Assembly (NCBI GenBank): GCA_003281715.1 | Contig: QCBE01000002.1 | Span: 1 to 64,000 of the forward strand | DNA length: 64,000 nucleotides | Source: Prochlorococcus sp. AG-347-B23 | GTDB taxonomy: Bacteria > Cyanobacteriota > Cyanobacteriia > PCC-6307 > Cyanobiaceae | Reading direction: 5' to 3' | Part shown: one piece after another, positions 23,946 through 31,844 of the stretch | Numbering within the stretch: position 1 is the stretch's first letter | Layout: each line of letters opens with the position of its first letter | Notes under the pieces: model-generated | Database searches by the model: none | Seen by the model: only the letters and a program-made list of their open reading frames with translations | What the model was told of the DNA's origin: nothing | Position numbers and translations under genes: made by a program

Positions 23946-24083
23946 ATGAGTGGAGATTTTGAGACTCTTGAAATTAATCAACCAAAAATTAAATATTTAA
24001 AACCAGAAGACAATACAGAATGGTTAGACAAATTAATTAATAATATTGAGGACTTGAAGAACAAGATATCAAAAGATTCTTAG
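23946..24083 (+). CDS. Small hypothetical protein (45 aa)
   Basis: An AAAGGAGA ribosome-binding site precedes ATG by 5 bases. The 45-residue, charged, helical product (MSGDFETLEINQPKIKYLKP...) has no membrane segment. Good ribosome-binding sequence supports it. The preceding 23719-23945 has no other supported gene. Confidence 0.5.
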   Translation: MSGDFETLEINQPKIKYLKPEDNTEWLDKLINNIEDLKNKISKDS

Positions 24084-24218
24084 AAATTTGAGTAAGAAAC
24101 CTTTTTATTTGATCTTTAGTTTGAATGAGAAGCAATTCAAAAAAGAATTTAAATTTTGTATTTAAGGTAACCGCTTTTTTGTGAGCATTATTCAGAATAA
24201 GAGTCCGACTATTTTTTT

Positions 24219-24362
24219 ATGAAAAAAAATTTAGATGAAAATTCTTATGAAAAAAGAATTGAAAATATAGAAAAAGGAAAATCTTATTTAAAAAGTAATG
24301 GATTTTTTAAATCAAAATCTAATCTATTCGAAGACATACAAAAATTTATTTATAAAAGGTAA
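24219..24362 (+). CDS. Small basic hypothetical protein (47 aa)
   Basis: ATG-started, 47 residues, rich in Lys, Asn and Ser (MKKNLDENSYEKRIENIEKG). Probably soluble and helical. Composition is close to background for AT-rich DNA, so this is tentative. Confidence 0.4.
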   Translation: MKKNLDENSYEKRIENIEKGKSYLKSNGFFKSKSNLFEDIQKFIYKR

Positions 24363-24478
24363 TTAAAAATATTTTTTACTTTTGATTAATTAAATCTCTC
24401 CATAAGCAAGCCATCACATAAAAGAAAGAAAGACTTGAAAAGGTTAAGAGAAAAAAAGAATGGGTCAATTTTCTATAA

Positions 24479-24583
24479 CTAAATTAATCCAAATAATCCT
24501 GCAGTAAAACCAACAGCAGCAAAGAATACGAACTCGATTAAATCTTTTGGGGCAGAGTTCATAAAAAAACTGATTTGAGTCAT
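24479..24583 (-). CDS. Small membrane protein (34 aa)
   Basis: Frame MTQISFFMNSAPKDLIEFVF continues into one hydrophobic segment (FFAAVGFTAGLFGLI). It begins 4 bp after the stop of the secreted 64 aa gene, so the two are likely one operon. An internal ATG (residue 8) is an alternative start. Confidence 0.5.
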   Translation of the reverse strand: MTQISFFMNSAPKDLIEFVFFAAVGFTAGLFGLI

Positions 24584-24587
24584 AATT

Positions 24588-24782
24588 TTATGACTTGAGA
24601 GAATCTCTTAAATCAAACTTTTCAGCTTTTTCAGTTTGACACTCAGTATCATCTTCAGAACATTTGATTTCAGCTTTTTTGTTCATGTGGCTACTACAAC
24701 CGCCTGCTATAACTGGCAAACCAGTCGTAGCCGTAAAACCAGTTAAACATGCAAATGCTATATAAGGAAAAAGTCTTTTCAT
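24588..24782 (-). CDS. Small secreted cysteine-containing protein (64 aa)
   Basis: A hydrophobic N-terminus (MKRLFPYIAFACLTGFTATT) acts as a signal peptide; the mature part has three more cysteines (GGCSSH, KCSEDD, TECQTE). No lipobox is certain. A 9 bp inverted repeat lies just upstream of its start. Function unknown. Confidence 0.55.
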   Translation of the reverse strand: MKRLFPYIAFACLTGFTATTGLPVIAGGCSSHMNKKAEIKCSEDDTECQTEKAEKFDLRDSLKS

Positions 24783-24793
24783 TTAATTGTTAC

Positions 24794-24821
24794 TTTATGT
24801 AAACTTATTATGTTACATAAA
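24794..24821 (-). promoter_or_regulatory. Inverted repeat upstream of secreted small protein gene
   Basis: TTTATGTAA and TTACATAAA form a perfect 9 bp inverted repeat with a 10-base spacer, ending 12 bp from the start codon. It may be an operator or a hairpin that covers the ribosome-binding site. Confidence 0.4.
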
Positions 24822-24983
24822 AAGCTCAAGTGTGAGTAGCTGATAATTCGCGCGCACCCTATACCAATCATCTAAAGTGATTTAGCAAATTTATGAGTTT
24901 TATATTTATCTGAGTATTTTTACTTATATGTTGAGTTGAAGACTTTAAATAATTAATGTTTGTTTTGGGTATATATATAAGTA

Positions 24984-25139
24984 ATGGATAAAGAGCATTT
25001 AATTGATTTAATATCTAATAGCATTATTTCTGAGATTAAAAATCTCGAAATTAATGAGGAAAAATTGATTGCAAATAATTATTTAAATAATCTGAATTTA
25101 AATCAGCTTAGGATAATTTCTAAAGAATTTATTTTGTAA
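24984..25139 (+). CDS. Small hypothetical protein (51 aa)
   Basis: ATG-started, helical, acidic first half (MDKEHLIDLISNSIISEIKN) and Asn/Leu-rich second half. No cysteine, no membrane segment. Low-complexity composition lowers confidence. Confidence 0.4.
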   Translation: MDKEHLIDLISNSIISEIKNLEINEEKLIANNYLNNLNLNQLRIISKEFIL

Positions 25140-25217
25140 TTTTTATTGAATATTTATTTAAATAAATGAGATTTTCTTTACTACCATTTGAATTTTAATA
25201 AGTTAATACCTTTTAAT

Positions 25218-25403
25218 ATGAATGATTCGGAAGAATTTAAACCTAGCCTTAAACAAATCCATGAGGATATCAGACCTACATGGGAAGATATCAAAAAACA
25301 ATCAGAAGTTTTAGTTAACAAACTTGGTTGCCCTAGATCATTTGTAGGAGGGATGCTTCATGCAATAGCAAGCGACTTCTCTGATATGAAAACTTTGGAA
25401 TAA
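25218..25403 (+). CDS. Small hypothetical protein (61 aa)
   Basis: I use the ATG at 25218 (MNDSEEFKPSLKQIHEDIRP); a TTG ten codons upstream is the alternative. Soluble, helical, with a conserved-looking end NKLGCPRSFVGGMLHAIASD. The next gene starts at the base after its stop, so the two are coupled. Confidence 0.55.
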   Translation: MNDSEEFKPSLKQIHEDIRPTWEDIKKQSEVLVNKLGCPRSFVGGMLHAIASDFSDMKTLE

Positions 25404-25553
25404 ATGAAAAACTTATTACTTACACCACTTTTCAAACTATTCAAAAAAAGCACTTTCCTCTTATCACTAAATCAAAACTCGTGCCCTGTTTTAGATGTTG
25501 AAGACATAAAAAAGCAAGAACAGAAAGAAGCTATTGAAAGGTTGTACCCGTAA
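25404..25553 (+). CDS. Small hypothetical protein (49 aa)
   Basis: Begins immediately after the previous stop (TAAATG). A hydrophobic and basic N-terminus (MKNLLLTPLFKLFKKSTFLL) is followed by a charged helix ending in YP. Probably membrane-associated. Family unknown. Confidence 0.45.
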   Translation: MKNLLLTPLFKLFKKSTFLLSLNQNSCPVLDVEDIKKQEQKEAIERLYP

Positions 25554-25609
25554 ACTCTTAACAGAAATGTATCAGATCATATATACGATGCAACACGGGC
25601 CTATTTACA

Positions 25610-25661
25610 CCCCAATGCCACCCATTACTTTCCTAAATTGAAATTTTGCAGGATAATAAAT
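25610..25661 (+). repeat. 52 bp diverged repeat, copy 1
   Basis: This segment matches 28420-28470 with about 85% identity over 52 columns (shared cores CCACCCAT, ACTTTCCTAAAT and GGATAATAAAT). It lies in noncoding sequence. The interval 25554-25972 has no protein-coding gene I can support. Confidence 0.65.
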
Positions 25662-25828
25662 ATATAAAAGTGAATAGTATGATATTACGTTCGGTTCGAA
25701 GTAAGAAAACCCTGAAACTATTAATCTCTTTTGATGAATAGCTTTTAAATAACAAAGACACAAAGCACAAAAACTACATTAAGTAGCAAGCTAAGTGTCT
25801 TGGAAGTAATCTTCATTAATTAAAAAGG

Positions 25829-25905
25829 TTTTTGTACTCGTGTGCAGGAGTGCGGGGTTAACCTTGAAACCGCTAGGCTCAAGTCCTTACAAAAAGGACA
25901 AGTCC
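25829..25905. other. GC-richer structured segment, tRNA-like ends
   Basis: TTTTTGTA (25829) and TACAAAAA (ending 25895) could form an acceptor-like stem 67 bases apart. Between them lie GCGG/CCGC and a GGCTCAAGTCC element resembling a T-loop. A competing hairpin GTCCTT/AAGGAC and a direct repeat CAAGTCCTTA are also present. I could not fit a full cloverleaf, so this is not called a tRNA. Confidence 0.35.
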
Positions 25906-25972
25906 TTAGACCACTTATACCGATAAAATATATTCATAACAAGTTAAGGGAACTTGATTCACTAGCTAAAAA

Positions 25973-26692
25973 CTAAAGCCCTCCAAATCCCATAATTCTT
26001 TTTTCTGATTTATATCCTGCTTGTAGGAATTGAGTATTATCTGTCCCTACATCATAAAGAGTATAATTTTTTCCTGACCCAATACCAATAACAGCTTTTT
26101 GCGGAACTTTCTGCTCTTTCTTACGATTTCCATTTAAATCTTCTACTTCAGAATTAACAATTCCCTCTGTCAATTCCAAATGAAACTGTTGTTTGCTTCT
26201 TGCAGTAAATAATCTGTTTACCTGAAGACGTGTAAGTCTATCAAGGAGTGTCAGTGGCGGCGTATCTAATGTTAAATTTTCGCCAACATCTTTTGAACTT
26301 CCGTGAATCAAACCACAATCAAGTTCAACAAATCCAAATTGAAGTGCTGCTATCCAATCAAGAAATGATTTGTCTACAGCATTCGTAAGAGACTTAACTA
26401 CTTCTTCACCCTTATTTATTCTCAAAGCTTCAGCTCTTTGATCCCCACGGTAACCACTTTCCAAGAGGATTTGTTCTTCCCACCAACCATATATACACCA
26501 TGGTTGTAAATCATTACTTTTTGGATTAATTAACCTATGGAGAAGCCTATTACAGTTTTTTTCAGGACCTATCATATCCCCCAAAACAAAAAGAGTTATA
26601 TTACCTGGAGTTTTTTTTAAGTCTTTTTGAATAAGTTCATAAGTATCTAGATCCCCTTTAAGACCACTTACGAGTGCCCAGCGTTCTATCAT
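25973..26692 (-). CDS. Degenerate metallophosphoesterase-like protein (239 aa)
   Basis: It aligns in order with its upstream neighbour (VSGLKGDLDTYELIQKDL versus ISCLHANLPAVEAVLKDI; FVLGDMIGPEKN versus CLGDLVGYGPQP), but most metal ligands of the calcineurin-like fold are missing: no DxH at the start, GWWEEQ instead of GNHD/E, and no GHTH. It probably lacks phosphatase activity and may be a structural or regulatory partner. Its ATG overlaps the stop of the neighbour by 4 bases. Confidence 0.6.
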   Translation of the reverse strand: MIERWALVSGLKGDLDTYELIQKDLKKTPGNITLFVLGDMIGPEKNCNRLLHRLINPKSNDLQPWCIYGWWEEQILLESGYRGDQRAEALRINKGEEVVKSLTNAVDKSFLDWIAALQFGFVELDCGLIHGSSKDVGENLTLDTPPLTLLDRLTRLQVNRLFTARSKQQFHLELTEGIVNSEVEDLNGNRKKEQKVPQKAVIGIGSGKNYTLYDVGTDNTQFLQAGYKSEKRIMGFGGL

Positions 26693-27504
26693 CTTTCACA
26701 AACATGAGATGCATCTTCAGCTTGTTCTGCAAATTCGAACCCATTTTTTAAACGCCATGCAAAAATCGGAGGAAGACCGGCATCTATTATTGCTTTACAC
26801 GTAAGTTCAAGATCATATTCCACTTCTCTAATTTTTACTTCATTTGTGACTTCGTTATGAACAACATAAGTAGCTTTAGTTCCTCCATGCCTTGGCTCTC
26901 CTACTGAACCTGCATTTACTATTCTTCGCATCGGCAATTGAATTTCTTTTTCTTGAATATCTTTGGAAGCAGCGTTTTTGATCTTTACAGCAATTGAACC
27001 ATCTGCTAATTCGCGAATATAAGGTTGATGAGTATGACCACAAAATAGAATCTCTGCTCTGGCATTTTCAACTCTCTCAAGAGCTGCAAATGCATCCATA
27101 TCGGGTAGAAGATATTCATGTTGACTATTAGGACTACCATGAACAAAAAGACATTTATCTTTACGTATTGAGTAGGGTAGATTAGCTAGATAATCCTTAT
27201 TTTCTTTAGTTAATTTATCCGTAGTCCATTGATGAGCAAAATGACCTCTCTTTTCAGCAAGCTGAGAAGGATAACTACAATCGCAAGCATCTAATCCATC
27301 AACAACGTCTTCGTCCCAACATCCCTGACAAGTAGGAATTTTTTTATCTCTTATTAACTCAATAACCTCATTAGGTTGAGGACCATAACCCACTAGATCT
27401 CCAAGACAGGTAATATTTGTAATTCCTTGGAGTTCAATATCTTTTAAGACAGCCTCCACTGCAGGTAGATTTGCATGTAAACATGAGATGACAGCTTGAT
27501 TCAT
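26689..27504 (-). CDS. Metallophosphoesterase (calcineurin-like)
   Basis: A 271-residue protein with GDLVGYGPQPNEV, HGSPNSQHEYL and FCGHTHQP motifs of the YfcE/ApaH-like fold. The first motif is SCLHAN where most homologues have SDxHGN, so one metal ligand is altered. It belongs to a three-gene operon between a CobW-like GTPase (7 bp upstream) and a degenerate paralogue (4 bp overlap). Substrate unknown. Confidence 0.8.
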   Translation of the reverse strand: MNQAVISCLHANLPAVEAVLKDIELQGITNITCLGDLVGYGPQPNEVIELIRDKKIPTCQGCWDEDVVDGLDACDCSYPSQLAEKRGHFAHQWTTDKLTKENKDYLANLPYSIRKDKCLFVHGSPNSQHEYLLPDMDAFAALERVENARAEILFCGHTHQPYIRELADGSIAVKIKNAASKDIQEKEIQLPMRRIVNAGSVGEPRHGGTKATYVVHNEVTNEVKIREVEYDLELTCKAIIDAGLPPIFAWRLKNGFEFAEQAEDASHVCER

Positions 27505-27511
27505 TTTTAAG

Positions 27512-28294
27512 TTAACGGCGAGCAGTTTGTAGTTGTGAATTTCTAAGTGAAGTTTGATGATGATCTAGTACAGCATCATTAAGAAGACAATTATAAATCG
27601 TTGATTTTATTGACTCGAAGTTTAAATTTTTCCCTTGTATAACAATTTCAGAACATCTTTCTGGTCTTCCATTAAGAGGGGCAACTTGGTTTAATGTTTG
27701 GTATTGAGAGCCTTGCTGACTGAATATCCAGTTAAACAAGATGTAACGCCCATCCGGCAAGTTCATTAATGCTTTTGCTCTATATACATCCCCATAAGCA
27801 CCATTAACTAATTCAAACCAAAAAGTATTCAAGCTTGCAGGATCCCAAATATGCTTTTTAAGATCAAGGCTTATTGATTCAATTGCTCTAAAATCTAAAG
27901 TATCTTTAATTGATAATTCTGGATCTCTACCAAAATGGAGATATCTATTTGGCTGGAGATTATATTTTTCAAGTTCATTGATAATTCTTAGATCAACCCC
28001 ATTAATACCTTGAGATTTAGGTATAAAAAATTGTGGAAATTCAATAATAATTAAAATATTTTCTTTATCTTTCTCTGATATTGAGTTTGAAATAGATAAG
28101 TCTAATAAGTTAGGAATTTGATCTTTCAAAAAAGCAAAATCAATTTTTGAATTTATAGCTTGCTCTAAATTAATTTCTGAATATCCTCCAAGACGTAAGT
28201 AACCACAATTACCAGAATAATTCTTAAAAGTATCCAGTATCCAATTTGTCTTGCCGCATCCAGGCGAACCTGATATCAAACAAACTTGACTCAT
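27512..28294 (-). CDS. CobW/G3E-like GTPase, divergent
   Basis: A P-loop GSPGCGKT near residue 9 and a C-terminal CobW_C-like domain (YRAKALMNLPDGRYILFNW, then NGRPERCSEIVI) place it among COG0523 metallochaperones. The usual CxCC metal motif and NKxD are not visible, so it is a divergent member. I start at MSQVCLISG; four more upstream codons (28306) are possible. A Fur/Zur-like box lies about 40 bp upstream, consistent with a role in metal supply. Confidence 0.7.
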   Translation of the reverse strand: MSQVCLISGSPGCGKTNWILDTFKNYSGNCGYLRLGGYSEINLEQAINSKIDFAFLKDQIPNLLDLSISNSISEKDKENILIIIEFPQFFIPKSQGINGVDLRIINELEKYNLQPNRYLHFGRDPELSIKDTLDFRAIESISLDLKKHIWDPASLNTFWFELVNGAYGDVYRAKALMNLPDGRYILFNWIFSQQGSQYQTLNQVAPLNGRPERCSEIVIQGKNLNFESIKSTIYNCLLNDAVLDHHQTSLRNSQLQTARR

Positions 28295-28333
28295 AAAAAA
28301 ATACAACCTGATGTATAAAATTTACACCAATAT

Positions 28334-28352
28334 GAAAATGAAAATCATTTCT
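28334..28352 (-). promoter_or_regulatory. Fur/Zur-like box
   Basis: The plus strand reads GAAAATGAAAATCATTTCT, matching 14 of 19 positions of the Fur-type consensus GATAATGATAATCATTATC. It lies upstream of the CobW-like gene, in the place expected for iron or zinc repression. Confidence 0.45.
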
Positions 28353-28419
28353 GTTTTTGTTTTTAAATATTTATTTATGACTTAAGTGATAAAAACAATA
28401 TTTTTTAGAGAATTAATTA

Positions 28420-28470
28420 CCCCATACCACCCATCACTTTCCTAAATAGGAACTTTGATGGATAATAAAT
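28420..28470 (+). repeat. 51 bp diverged repeat, copy 2
   Basis: Counterpart of 25610-25661, located just upstream of the EVE-domain gene. One indel and seven substitutions separate the copies. Confidence 0.65.
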
Positions 28471-28526
28471 CTAAATTACAAAGTTATTCACACTTTATTC
28501 AAACCCTATATATTCCTCGAGATCCC

Positions 28527-28991
28527 ATGCCACAACAGGAACCTAGCTACTGGCTAATGAAAAGCGAGCCAGATGCTTACAGCATAGATAATTTAAAAAA
28601 TGATGGGGTAACTTTATGGGATGGGATAAGAAATTATCAAGCTCGAAATTTCATGAGAAAGATGGAAAAAGGAGATAAGGTTTTTTTCTATCATTCAAAC
28701 TGCAAACCTCCAGGAATTGTTGGACTTATGGAGGTAATAGGTCTAAATATAATTGATCCAACGCAATTTGATGAAGATTCAAAGTATTTTGATCCAAAAT
28801 CGAACCCTGAAAATCCAAGATGGGATTGTGTGAAGGTAAAATATATATCCAAATCAAATAGAATCATAAGTCTACCTGAATTAAAAAAATTATTTAGTGA
28901 AAATGAGTTATTAGTTGTAAAAAAAGGAAATAGGTTATCTATAATACCTGTCCGAAATGATATTGCAAAAGAACTACTAGAAAAAATATAA
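28527..28991 (+). CDS. EVE-domain protein
   Basis: The EVE fold (PUA-like, thymocyte nuclear protein 1 family) is recognised from YWLMKSEPDAYSIDNLK, LWDGIRNYQARNFMRKM and KVFFYHSNCKPPGIVG. These proteins bind modified bases in DNA or RNA. I choose ATG 28527 (MPQQEPSYWLMK), since family members start just before YWL; the frame extends to 28455 but that part overlaps a repeated noncoding segment. Confidence 0.85.
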   Translation: MPQQEPSYWLMKSEPDAYSIDNLKNDGVTLWDGIRNYQARNFMRKMEKGDKVFFYHSNCKPPGIVGLMEVIGLNIIDPTQFDEDSKYFDPKSNPENPRWDCVKVKYISKSNRIISLPELKKLFSENELLVVKKGNRLSIIPVRNDIAKELLEKI

Positions 28992-28999
28992 ATAATTTT

Positions 29000-29251
29000 T
29001 TATTCCTTAAAATTCATTGATAACATATTTCCAACGTAGAGTCTTGTTAAATCCCTATTTTGAAATCCCTTTTGCATCAAAAATCCCGCAATAGCAGCTT
29101 GTAGTATCCTGTATTGATCCCAGTTGGGATGTTTCTCAACAAATTCTTTCATTGCATTTTGAAGGTTTGCCTGAAGTTCACATCTGAAACTAATTACTTC
29201 ATCTTTCTGATTTAAAACTATGGGATTTTCGTCGTAATTTAACTCCTGCAT
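29000..29251 (-). CDS. DUF2811 protein (83 aa)
   Basis: An 83-residue cyanobacterial protein with ISFRCELQANLQNAMKEFVE, HPNWDQYRILQAAIAGFLMQ, the typical helical DUF2811 layout. Function not established. It is convergent with the EVE gene (8 bp gap) and has a 310 bp upstream region containing DnaA-box-like sites. Confidence 0.75.
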   Translation of the reverse strand: MQELNYDENPIVLNQKDEVISFRCELQANLQNAMKEFVEKHPNWDQYRILQAAIAGFLMQKGFQNRDLTRLYVGNMLSMNFKE

Positions 29252-29446
29252 CTTAAAAAATTTGATAAAATTTATACCTACAAGAAATAGTTTTCTTCAA
29301 AGTTACTAAATCGTCAACAAGTGTTATTAAGAAACAGTCTCAAGTTTTAGAATAATAAGAATCCAGTCATAAATAGCAGAGTCATGAAAACTAATTTTTG
29401 AAATTTTAATCTTATTTAAATATAAAGATTTATATAAAATTAGAAG

Positions 29447-29499
29447 TTTTCCACATGCTTTAGATCAGAAGATAATTCTAAAAAAAATGTTGTGGAAAA
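29447..29499. promoter_or_regulatory. Two inverted DnaA-box matches
   Basis: TTTTCCACA at 29447-29455 and its reverse complement TGTGGAAAA at 29491-29499 both match the cyanobacterial DnaA box exactly, in an AT-rich 310 bp gap. A third, imperfect site (TTGTGAAAA) follows. The rest of 29252-29562 holds no gene I can support. Confidence 0.5.
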
Positions 29500-29562
29500 G
29501 TTGTGAAAAAATTTCTTTTACACGGGGAAATATTTTCAAAAATTTCCAATTTTATTTATCTT

Positions 29563-29934
29563 TTAATCCATTGATTCCCACACGTTTTTTATTTCATAAA
29601 ATAAATTTTGTGCTATCGGTATCGGCCAATACATTTCGAAAGATCTTGTTTGGTCTTGACTTTCAAAAACGAACCTTAAACTCCAATCATTCTTTCTGCC
29701 TTCTAACTTAATAAACCATGGTAGTTGTTCTAATTCTAGAGTAATAAACTCTTCATCCATTAATTCATTTTTAATATCTAAAAGTTGATCATTTATTCTT
29801 ATGAGTAAGACATAAAGTGAATCAAATTCACTTTTTTGTAACTCAATTGACCAATTATCAACACTGATTAAAAAGCAAAATCTGCCTCTTTTTATATCTT
29901 TTAGTAATCTCCATCTTTTTTCCTCTTTTAACAA
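29563..29934 (-). CDS. DUF1818 protein (123 aa)
   Basis: Recognised by the family pattern: RWRLLKDIKRGRFCFLISVD, then LMDEEFITLELEQLPWFIKL, and SLRFVFESQDQTRSFEMYWP. Conserved in cyanobacteria and some plastid-bearing eukaryotes; no biochemical role established. It begins 2 bp after the rpoZ stop. Confidence 0.8.
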   Translation of the reverse strand: MLKEEKRWRLLKDIKRGRFCFLISVDNWSIELQKSEFDSLYVLLIRINDQLLDIKNELMDEEFITLELEQLPWFIKLEGRKNDWSLRFVFESQDQTRSFEMYWPIPIAQNLFYEIKNVWESMD

Positions 29935-29936
29935 AA

Positions 29937-30173
29937 TTAACCAGGAAGTAAATCTGGTTGATCTTGTTCATCACTTAATTCAATAATAGACCTTTGAACA
30001 GGTTTAATAGTTGACTCTTCTAATAGACCATCAAAATCATCAAAACGCCTTTGTTTTGCTCTGAAAGCAATTTTTACAGTGGTTAAGTATCTATTAGTAG
30101 ATTTTCTAATTAAACTCTCCCCTCTTTTTGCAAGATCATTTGAGTCGATTCCGGCATTATTTGATATGTTCAT
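29937..30173 (-). CDS. rpoZ: RNA polymerase omega subunit
   Basis: A 78-residue cyanobacterial-type omega subunit ([20 protein letters not shown] is the recognisable core). It supports assembly of the beta' subunit. It starts a two-gene minus operon with the DUF1818 gene and is divergent from the Hsp70-like gene. Confidence 0.85.
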   Translation of the reverse strand: MNISNNAGIDSNDLAKRGESLIRKSTNRYLTTVKIAFRAKQRRFDDFDGLLEESTIKPVQRSIIELSDEQDQPDLLPG

Positions 30174-30268
30174 TAAAAATTTTTTACTATAAAATATATT
30201 TTACAATTTATTAGACCGTTTAAAAACATAAATCACAAAAACAACTTAATTAAGTTAAAAAAATTTAT

Positions 30269-31837
30269 ATGGAAAAAAATTTATCTGGAACCCTTGCTAT
30301 TGATTTAGGGAATACAAATACCGTACTCGCTTTTCAAGATCAAAAAGATAATAATCCTATTTTAATTGAAATTCCAAATATTACATCATCTCCCGGAGTT
30401 GTCCCTACAGCAATATGGTTCGAAGGACCTACAAATATTCTAAAAATTGGCATTAGTGCGTTAAAAATGAGAGGGAACTCTAATTCTGATTTATTTTTTC
30501 ATTCAAATTTTAAAAGATTAATTGGAAATCCCATTGAAAAAATTAACCAAAAAAATATTTTAAAACCTAATGAATGTGGCGAATTATTTTTTAAATTTTT
30601 GTGGGCAAGCATTCCTCAAAAATATGAAATCAAAAGACTTGTTATAACTGCCCCTATTGATACATATAAAGGTTACAGAGAATGGTTAGTAGAACTTTGC
30701 ACGGAATTATCTGTAGACGAAATAGCGCTAGTTGATGAACCTACTGCGGCCAGTTTAGGGATTAATGTACCATTTGGCTCGAAAATCATGACACTGGATA
30801 TTGGAGGAAGCACAATCGATATGAATATAGTCAAAATAGAGGGAGGGGAAGGGAAATCTGGTCCAATAGCTGAACTATTAAAATTTAAAGGAGAGGACGT
30901 TAGCAAAATTTCAAAACAAAAAATAAGGTGCGCTGAAATAATCAGTAAAACAGGCTCAAAAATTGGTGGAAAGGATATTGATCAATGGATCGTTGATTAT
31001 TTTATTCCAGATAATAAATATGCAATGAATGTTTTAAAGGCAGAAGAAATAAAATGCAAACTCAGCTCTCCTGGAATCAAATATGAAAATAAATATCCAA
31101 CAAAATTATTAATTGAAGGATATCAAGAAGAAGAATTTTACCTTAGCAAAGAAATATTTGAGAAAATTATAGTTGAGAATAATCTTCTTAATCACCTTGA
31201 CTCCCTACTTAAAGAATTATTTAATGAAGCACGAGGCAAATTTTGCACAGTAGATGACTTAAGTGCAATTATTTTGGTTGGAGGGGGGACTCAAATACCG
31301 TTAATTAAAGAGTGGCTAACAAAAAAGATTTCAACGATACAAATTAAGTCGCCACCTCCTATTGAATCAATAGCTTTAGGAGCTTTAGCGATGACCCCAG
31401 GGGTAAAAATTAAAGATATATTAAAAAAAGGGTTATCTATAAGATTATTTAATAAGAGAGAAAAAAAACACTTCTGGCATCCTATATTTTTCAAAGGGCA
31501 AACATGGCCAACTGAAAACCCATTAAAACTTATCCTTCAAGCTAGTAAAAATAATCAGAAAACATTTGAAATAATTATTGGAGAAACAAACAAGGAAAGA
31601 GAATATGATGTGATATTTGAAAATGGATTGCCAAAGTTAGCTGAGGTTCAAAGTGAAGAAGAGATAATCAAATGGGACCAAAAACCAATAAAAATTACTC
31701 TAAAAAATAATACTAATCTTGGAGAAGACTGCTTAACACTTTTCTTCGAAATCACTAGAAAAGCTGATTTATTAGTTAAATGTTTTGATAATGATAGTGA
31801 ATCCTTAGGAGAATATAATTTAGGAAATATATTCTGA
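30269..31837 (+). CDS. Hsp70-family (DnaK-like) protein, short form
   Basis: The actin-type ATPase signatures are present: LAIDLGNTNTVLAF (phosphate 1), LVDEPTAASLG and MTLDIGGSTIDMNIVKIEGG (phosphate 2), and ILVGGGTQIPLIKEWL (adenosine). At 522 residues it is about 110 shorter than DnaK, and the C-terminal substrate-binding region is diverged with no recognisable lid. Probably a specialised chaperone-like ATPase rather than the housekeeping DnaK. Confidence 0.8.
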   Translation: MEKNLSGTLAIDLGNTNTVLAFQDQKDNNPILIEIPNITSSPGVVPTAIWFEGPTNILKIGISALKMRGNSNSDLFFHSNFKRLIGNPIEKINQKNILKPNECGELFFKFLWASIPQKYEIKRLVITAPIDTYKGYREWLVELCTELSVDEIALVDEPTAASLGINVPFGSKIMTLDIGGSTIDMNIVKIEGGEGKSGPIAELLKFKGEDVSKISKQKIRCAEIISKTGSKIGGKDIDQWIVDYFIPDNKYAMNVLKAEEIKCKLSSPGIKYENKYPTKLLIEGYQEEEFYLSKEIFEKIIVENNLLNHLDSLLKELFNEARGKFCTVDDLSAIILVGGGTQIPLIKEWLTKKISTIQIKSPPPIESIALGALAMTPGVKIKDILKKGLSIRLFNKREKKHFWHPIFFKGQTWPTENPLKLILQASKNNQKTFEIIIGETNKEREYDVIFENGLPKLAEVQSEEEIIKWDQKPIKITLKNNTNLGEDCLTLFFEITRKADLLVKCFDNDSESLGEYNLGNIF

Positions 31838-31844
31838 ACATAAG

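Noticed and set aside
28455..28526. Longer start of the EVE-domain protein
   Set aside because: The extension overlaps a repeated noncoding element and family members begin just before YWL.
29487..29711. 74-codon plus-strand frame in the DnaA-box gap
   Set aside because: Overlaps the DUF1818 gene on the opposite strand; Phe-rich sequence with no family resemblance.
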